From Nocardioides conyzicola (GTDB lineage Bacteria; Actinomycetota; Actinomycetes; Propionibacteriales; Nocardioidaceae): DNA of 64,000 nt. Positions 41,559 through 49,600 of this stretch are shown one piece after another (position 1 is the stretch's first letter; each line of letters opens with the position of its first letter). Both the position numbers and the translations under genes were made by a program. Below the pieces are notes generated by a model. It saw only the letters and a list, made by a program, of their open reading frames with translations. It was not told the origin of the DNA and made no database searches. The stretch lies in NCBI RefSeq assembly GCF_039543825.1, contig NZ_BAABKM010000002.1:1272133-1336132 (forward strand). Reading direction: 5' to 3'.

Positions 41559-41731
41559 CGGGGCGGCGCCGACGGTTTCCACCGCGGCCCACGCGGCGCC
41601 CACCGCCCCGACTTCCCGACAGCAGGTAGACGCGACTACCGCTGACCGCGCAGACCGGCACCTCCGGTCCCGACCATCCTCGACGTAGACATCGACCGGC
41701 CACCCGGGCCGACCTGGAAGGACTGATCACC

Positions 41732-42433
41732 ATGGGCGCTTTCGTCCGCACCGCTCTCGTCGTCCTGCTGGCCGCGTGCCTGGGCGTCGGCGGCTACCTC
41801 ATCGGCAGTGACCGAGGCACGGACCCGGCCGCGGGGTCTCCCGCCGGAGCGGGCGCGGGCGCCGGCACGGCAGCCGGCCGGACCACCCCAGCAGGGAGCG
41901 AGCCGTCCGACGCACCCGCGCGGCGCGCCCTGCCCCAGCAGACGACGACCTCGGCGGGCCGCTGCAACGGAGCCCTGGTCCACGAGAAGGTCGGAGAGGT
42001 CACGGTCCCCGACGGCGCGCACTGCGTGCTGGTCGCGACCAGGGTCGGCAGCAACATCTCCGTCGGCCACGACGCCTCGCTCGAGCTGGTCAAATCCACC
42101 GCGGGCGGCGATGTCGAGGCCGAGGACGCCCGATCGGTCGCGGTGACGCGCAGCGGCGTGAGCGGCAACCTGCAGCTCGAGGGCGGCGGGTCGGCGTACC
42201 TCGTCGGCAGCCACGTCGACGGTGACGTCGAGTGGCAGGACCAGCACGGCCACCTGGTCGTCCGGCACAGCTCGGTCGGCGGCAACCTCGAGGCGACCGA
42301 GAACGCCGGGGACGTCACGATCCAGGGCACCAAGGTCGACGGCGACCTGGAGTGCGAGGGCAACCGGCCGGCGCCGGTCGGCGGCGACAACGTCGTTCGC
42401 GGCGACCGCAACGGCCAGTGCCACAGCCTGTGA
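41732..42433 (+). CDS. exported beta-helix repeat protein
   Basis: A 233-residue secreted or anchored protein: hydrophobic N-terminus (about 6-26), an Ala/Gly/Pro-rich linker to about residue 75, then about 150 residues of short repeats (SGNLQLEG, DGDVEWQD, GGNLEATE, DGDLECEG) spaced about 20-24 residues apart. The pattern is that of a right-handed parallel beta-helix, distantly like polymer-forming (bactofilin-type) proteins. Four cysteines (two before, two after the repeats) could cap the helix by disulfides. Function unknown. Confidence 0.6.
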   Translation: MGAFVRTALVVLLAACLGVGGYLIGSDRGTDPAAGSPAGAGAGAGTAAGRTTPAGSEPSDAPARRALPQQTTTSAGRCNGALVHEKVGEVTVPDGAHCVLVATRVGSNISVGHDASLELVKSTAGGDVEAEDARSVAVTRSGVSGNLQLEGGGSAYLVGSHVDGDVEWQDQHGHLVVRHSSVGGNLEATENAGDVTIQGTKVDGDLECEGNRPAPVGGDNVVRGDRNGQCHSL

Positions 42434-42457
42434 GACCCGCCCCTGGACGGGCCGCGG

Positions 42458-45163
42458 TCAGGACTTCTTGGCCGCGGCCTTCTTGGTGGTCTTCTTGGCG
42501 GCGGTCTTCTTCGCGGCCGCCTTCTTGGCCGGGGCCTTCTTCGCGCCCTTCTTGGCCGCCTTCTTCGTGGCGGGGCCCTTGGCGCGGCGCTCGGCGAGCA
42601 GCTCGGCGGCGCGCTCGAGGGTGACGGCCTCGACGCTGTCGTCCTTGCGGAGGGTGGCGTTGTACTCGCCGTCGGTGACGTACTCGCCGAAGCGGCCCGC
42701 CTTCACGACGACCGGCTGGCCGGACACGGGGTCGTTGCCGAGCTCCTTGAGCGGCGGGGCCGCGGCGGCGCGGCCGCGCTGCTTGGGCTGGGCGTAGATG
42801 CGCAGCGCCTCGTCGAGCGTGATCGACAGCAGCTGGTCCTCCGAGGTCAGCGACCGCGAGTCGGTGCCCTTCTTGAGGTACGGGCCGTAGCGGCCGTTCT
42901 GTGCGGTGATCTCGTCGCCCGACTCGGGGTCGGCGCCGACGACGCGCGGCAGCGAGAGCAGCTTGAGGGCGTCGTCGAGGGTGATCGTGTCGAGCGACAT
43001 CGACTTGAAGAGCGAGCCGGTGCGAGGCCGGTCGTTCTTCTTCGCGTCCTCGGGCAGCACCTCGGTGACGTAGGGGCCGAAGCGGCCGTTCTTCGCCACG
43101 ACCTGCAGGCCCGAGTCCGGGTGCACGCCGAGCTCGATCTCCTCGCCGGCGGGGTTGGCGAGGAGCTCCTTGGCCTTCTCGAGGGTCAGCTCGTCGGGCG
43201 GGAGGTCGTCGGGCACGTTGGCGCGGGTGGCGAGCGGCGTGCCGTCCTCGTCCGGGCCCTCCAGGTAGGGGCCGTAGCGGCCGACCCGGAGGTTGATCCC
43301 GTTCTCCGGCTCACCGATCGGGAAGGTGGCCAGCTCGCGGGCGTCGATGTCGCCGAGCCCGTCGACCAGCGGCTTGAGCCCGGTCACGGTGTCGGAGCCG
43401 TAGTAGAACTCGCCGAGCTCGGTGCTGCGGTCCTTGCGACCGCCGGCGATCTCGTCGAGCACGTCCTCCATGCCGGCCGTGAACTCGTAGGAGATCTGGC
43501 GCGGGAAGTGCTCCTCCAGCAGGCGCGTCACCGAGAACGCCAGCCAGGCGGGCACCAGGGCGGTGCCCTTCTTGTAGACGTAGCCGCGGTCGATGATCGT
43601 CTTGATGATCGAGGCGTACGTCGAGGGGCGGCCGATCTCGCGGTCCTCGAGCTCCTTGATGAGCGTGGCCTCGGTGTAGCGGGCGGGCGGCTTGGTCTCG
43701 TGCCCGTTGGCGCTGAGCGAGGCGGCCGCGACGGCGTCGCCCTCGTGCAGGTCGGGCAGCGGCACCTGGTCGTCGTCGCTGCGCTTGCCGCCGTCGGTGC
43801 CCTCGACGTACGCCTTGAGGAAGCCGTGGAACGTGATGACCCGGCCGGACGCGGCGAAGACCACGTCGCGCCCGTCGGCGGCGGCGCCGCCGATCCGCAC
43901 GGACACCGACTGGCCGACGGCGTCCTTCATCTGGGAGGCGACGGTGCGCATCCAGATCAGCTCGTAGAGCCGGAACTGCTCGCCGGTCAGGCCGGTCTGC
44001 GCCGGAGTCTGGAAGCTCTCGCCCGCCGGGCGGATCGCCTCGTGCGCCTCCTGGGCGTTCTTGACCTTGCTGGCGTAGGTGCGAGGAGCGTCCGGCAGGT
44101 ACTCCGCGCCGTACAGCTCGCGCACCTGCGTCCGCGCCGCGCTGACCGCACCACCGGAGAGGGTGGTGGAGTCCGTGCGCATGTAGGTGATGAAGCCGTT
44201 CTCGTAGAGCCGCTGCGCGACCGACATGGTCACCGAGGCGGTCATCCCGAGCTTGCGGCCGGCCTCCTGCTGGAGGGTGGTCGTGCGGAAGGGGGCGTAC
44301 GGCGAGCGCCGGTAGGGCTTGGCCTCCACCGAACGGACGTCGAACGTGGTGTCGCCGAGCGCCTCGACGAGCGCCTCTGCCGAGGTCCGGTCGAGGTGGA
44401 CCCGCTCCTCCTTCTTGGACTTCAGCAGGCCGTCGGAGCCGAAGTCGGAGCCACCGGCGACGCGGCCGCCGTCGATCGAGTGGAGCTTGGCCGGGAACAT
44501 CCGGGGCTCCTTGGACGCGCCGGCGTCGAAGGTGCCCTCGAGGTCCCAGTACGACGCGAGCCGGAACGCCATCCGGTCGCGCTCCTTGGCGACCACGAGC
44601 CGGGTGGCCACCGACTGCACGCGGCCGGCCGACAGGCCGGACATGACCTTCTTCCACAGCACGGGGCTGACCTCGTAGCCGTAGAGGCGGTCGAGGATGC
44701 GGCGCGCCTCCTGGGCCTCCACGAGGTCCATGTCGAGCTCGCGGGGGTTGTCGGCCGCGTCGAGGATCGCCTGCTTGGTGATCTCGTGGAAGACCATCCG
44801 CTTGACCGGGATGCCCTGCTTGGGCTTCAGCTCGTCGAGGAGGTGCCAGGCGATGGCCTCACCCTCGCGGTCCTCATCGGTGGCGAGGTAGAGCTCGTCG
44901 GCGTCCTTGAGGAGGCCCTTGAGCTTGGTGATGTGGGCCTTCTTGTCCCGCGGCACCACGTAGTAGGGCTCGAACCCGTTGTCGACGTCGACCGCCAGAC
45001 GGCCCCACGGCTTGTCCTTGATCTTGGCCGGAGTGTCCGCAGCGCTCTGCGGGAGGTCGCGGATGTGGCCGATGGAGGACTCGACGACATAGCCCTGGCC
45101 GAGGTACTCGCCGATCTTGCGAGCCTTCGCCGGGGACTCGACGATCACCAACTTGTGGGCCAC
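42458..45163 (-). CDS. topA: DNA topoisomerase I
   Basis: A 901-residue type IA topoisomerase. The N-terminal TOPRIM domain (LVIVESPAKARKIGEYLG; DEDREGEAIAWH) is followed by the catalytic-tyrosine motif FITYMRTDST, several C-terminal GRxGPY repeats replacing the zinc fingers of E. coli TopA, and a Lys/Ala-rich tail typical of actinobacterial enzymes. It relaxes negative supercoils. The GTG at 45163 gives the conserved VAHKLVIVESP start, with AGGAG about eleven bases upstream. Confidence 0.93.
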   Translation of the reverse strand: MAHKLVIVESPAKARKIGEYLGQGYVVESSIGHIRDLPQSAADTPAKIKDKPWGRLAVDVDNGFEPYYVVPRDKKAHITKLKGLLKDADELYLATDEDREGEAIAWHLLDELKPKQGIPVKRMVFHEITKQAILDAADNPRELDMDLVEAQEARRILDRLYGYEVSPVLWKKVMSGLSAGRVQSVATRLVVAKERDRMAFRLASYWDLEGTFDAGASKEPRMFPAKLHSIDGGRVAGGSDFGSDGLLKSKKEERVHLDRTSAEALVEALGDTTFDVRSVEAKPYRRSPYAPFRTTTLQQEAGRKLGMTASVTMSVAQRLYENGFITYMRTDSTTLSGGAVSAARTQVRELYGAEYLPDAPRTYASKVKNAQEAHEAIRPAGESFQTPAQTGLTGEQFRLYELIWMRTVASQMKDAVGQSVSVRIGGAAADGRDVVFAASGRVITFHGFLKAYVEGTDGGKRSDDDQVPLPDLHEGDAVAAASLSANGHETKPPARYTEATLIKELEDREIGRPSTYASIIKTIIDRGYVYKKGTALVPAWLAFSVTRLLEEHFPRQISYEFTAGMEDVLDEIAGGRKDRSTELGEFYYGSDTVTGLKPLVDGLGDIDARELATFPIGEPENGINLRVGRYGPYLEGPDEDGTPLATRANVPDDLPPDELTLEKAKELLANPAGEEIELGVHPDSGLQVVAKNGRFGPYVTEVLPEDAKKNDRPRTGSLFKSMSLDTITLDDALKLLSLPRVVGADPESGDEITAQNGRYGPYLKKGTDSRSLTSEDQLLSITLDEALRIYAQPKQRGRAAAAPPLKELGNDPVSGQPVVVKAGRFGEYVTDGEYNATLRKDDSVEAVTLERAAELLAERRAKGPATKKAAKKGAKKAPAKKAAAKKTAAKKTTKKAAAKKS

Positions 45164-45320
45164 GGGTCTCTTTACTCCTGCTGCGTGATGGGGTGCTCCG
45201 GCTGGACACGGTAGCGCGAACACCTCGGAAGGCATTCCCGGCGGCCCTCAACGTTCCGGGCACTGCCGTCGTCAAGGGACAGTAGGTGAGAGCACGACGA
45301 CCCGCTCGGGAGGCCGAGGC

Positions 45321-45821
45321 ATGGATGAGGACTTCGCGGACTTCGCGGCGGTGCAGACCCGGCCGCTGCTCGGCTTCGCGCACGCCCTGACGGCAGATCC
45401 GCACGACGCCTGGGACCTGACCCAGGAGACGCTCGCCCGGATGGGAGAGCGGTGGGGACGGTCCAGCTTCGACGAGCCGGCGGCGTACGCCCGCACCGTG
45501 ATGGTGCGGCTCAACATCGACCGGATCCGTCGGCTGCGCCGTGAGCTCCCGCTCCTCGGCGGCCCCCGGGAGGAGGCACCCGTCGACCTGGTCGGCGAGG
45601 CCGACGCCTGGCTGGTCGAGGCGCTCGTGACGCTCTCACCCCGGCAGCGCACCGCGCTGGCCCTGCGGTACGTCGAGGACCTCGACGTCCGCGGGATCGC
45701 CGAGCGGATGGGCTGCTCGGAAGGCACCGTCAAGAGCCAGCTGTCCCGCGGGACCGAACGGCTCCGAGAGCACGCACGCGAGCACGGCCCGCTGCGCACC
45801 GGCACGACCACAGGAGACTGA
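45321..45821 (+). CDS. SigE-family ECF RNA polymerase sigma factor
   Basis: A 166-residue sigma factor with region 2 (FAHALTADPHDAWDLTQETLARMGERWG) and region 4 (LRYVEDLDVRGIAERMGCSEGTVKSQLSRG), same group as the protein at 22338. The start has GGAGG upstream. The next gene, a membrane protein, begins two bases after its stop. It lies directly upstream of the giant secreted protein, its plausible target (inference). Confidence 0.88.
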   Translation: MDEDFADFAAVQTRPLLGFAHALTADPHDAWDLTQETLARMGERWGRSSFDEPAAYARTVMVRLNIDRIRRLRRELPLLGGPREEAPVDLVGEADAWLVEALVTLSPRQRTALALRYVEDLDVRGIAERMGCSEGTVKSQLSRGTERLREHAREHGPLRTGTTTGD

Positions 45822-45822
45822 G

Positions 45823-46539
45823 ATGAGCGAGCAGCAGATCAAGGACGGGTACGACCGGCTGGAGGGTGCGCTCGCACCCCCGCTGGACTCCCTGCAACGG
45901 GTGGACCGACGCGTCGCGGCCCGGCGCCGGCAGCGTCGTACGGCGGTCGCGGGGGTGGCCACGCTCGGCGTGCTCGCCGTCGGTGGGACCGTCGTGGTGC
46001 TGGCGAGCGGTGACGACGGCACCGGACCCGCGGTGGCCAACGACACCGCCGGCGACCCGGTCAGCACGCTGGTGCTGAGGCGACCCGACGGCTCGACGTA
46101 CGCCTTCGACGACGTGAAGGTCTCGTGCACGCGGCCGAGGACCGCCGCCGGCGACCCCATCTCGGAGGCGAAGGGCCGGATCTGGATGTACAGCCCGATC
46201 GAGTTCACCGGCTCGGAGAAGGGCGGCGACGCCCAGGTCACCCAGCCGTTCGTGTACTTCGAGGGCGTCGTCGCCAAGCTGCACCCTGACCAGACCTTCT
46301 CGTTGCCGGTCGACGGGCCCGGCGACTCGGACACCTTCCCCATGACGTTCTTCGTGGCCGACACCGAGGGCGCCCCCGACGGCAACGAGGTGTCGAGCGC
46401 CGTGAGCGATGCCACCGGCACCGTCCGGGTGCTCCGCGCCTCGTGCGACCCGGTCCCCGTGCTCCAGCTGGACGTCACCAGCACCCTCGGCAGCGAGGAG
46501 GAGAAGACCAGCCTGGACGTCGCGGGGACGCTGCGCTGA
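45823..46539 (+). CDS. single-pass membrane partner of the sigma factor (putative anti-sigma)
   Basis: A 238-residue protein with a basic cytoplasmic N-terminus of about 40 residues (VDRRVAARRRQRRTA), one TM segment (about 41-61) and an extracytoplasmic domain of about 175 residues with two cysteines. It has the topology of an ECF anti-sigma but lacks the zinc motif. The layout matches the protein at 22840, though the outer domains differ. Confidence 0.65.
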   Translation: MSEQQIKDGYDRLEGALAPPLDSLQRVDRRVAARRRQRRTAVAGVATLGVLAVGGTVVVLASGDDGTGPAVANDTAGDPVSTLVLRRPDGSTYAFDDVKVSCTRPRTAAGDPISEAKGRIWMYSPIEFTGSEKGGDAQVTQPFVYFEGVVAKLHPDQTFSLPVDGPGDSDTFPMTFFVADTEGAPDGNEVSSAVSDATGTVRVLRASCDPVPVLQLDVTSTLGSEEEKTSLDVAGTLR

Positions 46540-46646
46540 CGGGCATTCCTGGTCTAGACAATCTGGACTACTGTGCGAGGACGAACGCGCGGCCGCGTCT
46601 CCCCAGCGAGGATCATCGCTGACGCCCACGCCCATGGAGGCACCGC

Positions 46647-49600
46647 ATGTCCTCGTCCTCGCCGTCCGCCGCTCATCTGCGCCGCCTCGTCGCGCTCCTG
46701 AGTGCTCTCGTGCTGCTGCCACTGTCCATCGTGCTCAGCGCTGGCTCCGCCCAAGCAGCGGCGGCGTTCCATGCCGAAGGGTCCGTCTATGACGCCCTCT
46801 CGGACCCGCTGTCCGGCGTGACGGTCGACGCGTTGGCCGCACCCGGCTACTCGACGGTGGCGGCAACGGCGACGACGAACGCCGAGGGCGGCTACACGCT
46901 CGTCCTGCCCAACACGGCCGGCACCTACCACCTGCGCTACAGCAAGGCCAACTACACGACAGCGTTCCTGGGCGGCGGGACGGGCGCCAACGTGACGGTC
47001 AACGCAAGCGGCGACATCAGCGTCGACGGAGAGCCGGCCGAGGACAACGTGCTGGAGGACATGGCGCTCGCCGCCACCGCAAAGCACCCCGTCCCGGGCA
47101 CGGTCCAGGCGTCCGGTGGGGCCAACCTGTCGGGGATCACCGTCAACGCCTACTTCAACGGCGACGAGGACGGTGACGTCCAGGCGACCGCGACCACGAC
47201 CAACGGCGCGTACACCCTGCAGCTCCCCGCTGGCGAGTACGTCGTCCAGGCCGTCGACAACGACACCGTCGTCGACCCCCAGACGTACGATGCCGCCTGG
47301 CTCACCCCCGACGCCAGCCCCACGCACTCGGTGGTCCGCGTCGCCGCCGACGGCACGTTCAAGGTCGACGACACGACCAAGACCAGCCTCCCGACGATCA
47401 CCATGACTCCGTCGTCGGTGAACACCCCGCACCCCGTCAGCGGCACGGTCGAGGACGCCAACGGCGACCCGGTCGCCGGCGTCACCGTCACCCCCAGCGT
47501 CGGTCCGAGCACCGGAACCGCTACCACGACGTCCGCGGGCGTCTACACGCTCCAGCTCAAGCCCGGGACCTATCAGCTCGACTACCACAAGACCGGGTTC
47601 ACCGACGCCACCTACCCGGCCAGCATCACCGTCGCCCTCAACGGGACCGTCACCCCGAGCAGTCCCCTGGACGCGGTCACCCTCGCGGACGCGGTCGGCG
47701 ACGCGACCATCTCCGGGCGGGTCGTGAGCTCCGCTACGGGCAACCCCGGACTCGGCGGCATCACCGTCGACGTCTTCCCCACCGGCGACTTCACCCCGGC
47801 CTCGCGGATCGCCACGACGACCACCGCCACCACCGGCACCGTCGGTGCGTGGTCGGTCAACACCCTGAAGATCGGCACCTACGACATCAGATTCTCCGGC
47901 ACTTCCGGCGGGTCCACCTACGACGCCACCTACTACGGCGGCACCACTGTCGAGACCACCACACCCGTGAAGGTCGGCCAGGGGAACGTCATCACCGTCG
48001 CCGAGACCACCAAGTCCAGCGGCGCGCTCGGCACCACGTCCATGACCCAGTCGTCGGCCGACACCCCGCACCCCGTGAGCGGAACCGTGGTCGACGCCAA
48101 CAGCGACCCGATCGACGGTGTCACCGTCACCGCCACCGCCACCGCCACCGTCGGCCCGAGCACCGGGACCGCGACGTCCGCATCGGACGGCGTCTACACG
48201 CTGCAGCTCAAGCCCGGCACCTACACGTTGGGCTACCACAAGACCGGGTTCACCGACGCCACCTACTCGACCACCGTCACGGTGGCCATCGACGGGACCG
48301 TCACCCCGAGCAATCCCCTGGACGCGGTCACCCTCGACGACGCGACGGGTGATGCGACCATCTCCGGGCGGGTCGTGAGCTCCGCTACGGGCAACCCCGG
48401 ACTCGGCGGCATCACCGTCGACGTCTTCCCCGCAGGCGACTTCACCCCGGCCTCGCGGGTCGCCACGACGACCACTGCCACCACCGGCACCGTCGGTGCG
48501 TGGTCGGTCAGCACCCTGAAGATCGGCACCTACGACATCCGCTTCTCCGGCACCTCCGGCGGGTCCACCTACGACGCCACCTACTACGGCGGCACCACCC
48601 CGGACGCGACCACCCCGGTGCAGGTCAACCAGGGCAACGTCATCACCGTCAACGAGATCACCAAGCCCAGCGGCGCGCTCGGCACCACGTCCATGACCCA
48701 GTCGTCTGCCGACACCCCGCACCCGGTCAGCGGCACGGTCGAGGACGCCAACGGCGACCCGATCGACGGTGTCACCGTCACCGCCACCAGCAGCGCGGCC
48801 CCCGTGACCGCCACCACCACGTCCGCGGGCCTCTACACGCTCCAGCTCAAGCCCGGCACCTACCAGCTCGGCTACCACAAGACCGGGTTCAACGACACCA
48901 CCTACTCGACCACCGTCACGGTGGCCATCGACGGGACCGTCACCCCGAGCAGCACTCTCGACTCCGTCACCCTCGACGACGCGACGGGTGATGCGACCAT
49001 CTCCGGGCGGGTCGTGAGCTCCGCTACGGGCAACCCCGGACTCGGCGGCATCACCGTCGACGTCTTCCCCACCGGCGACTTCACCCCGGCCTCGCGGATC
49101 GCCACGACGACCACTGCCACCACCGGCACCGTCGGTGCGTGGTCGGTCAACACCCTGAAGATCGGCACCTACGACATCAGATTCTCCGGCACCTCTGGCG
49201 GGTCCACCTACGACGCCACCTACTACGGCGGCACCACCCCGGACGCGACCACCCCGGTGCAGGTCAACCAGGGCAACGTCATCACCGTCAGCGAGGCGAC
49301 CAAGCTCAACGGCGCGCTCGGCACCACGTCCATGACCCAGTCGTCTGCCGACACCCCACACCCGGTCAGCGGTGAGGTCGACGACGCCAACGGCGACCCC
49401 ATCGACGGTGTCACTGTCACCGCCACCAGCAGCGCGGCCCCCGTGACCGCCACCACCGCGTCCGGCGGTCTGTACACGCTGCAGCTCAAGCCCGGCACCT
49501 ACACGTTGGGCTACCACAAGAGCGGGTTCACCGACGCCACCTACTCGACCACCGTCACGGTGGCCATCGACGGGACCGTCACCCCGAGCAGTCCCCTGGA

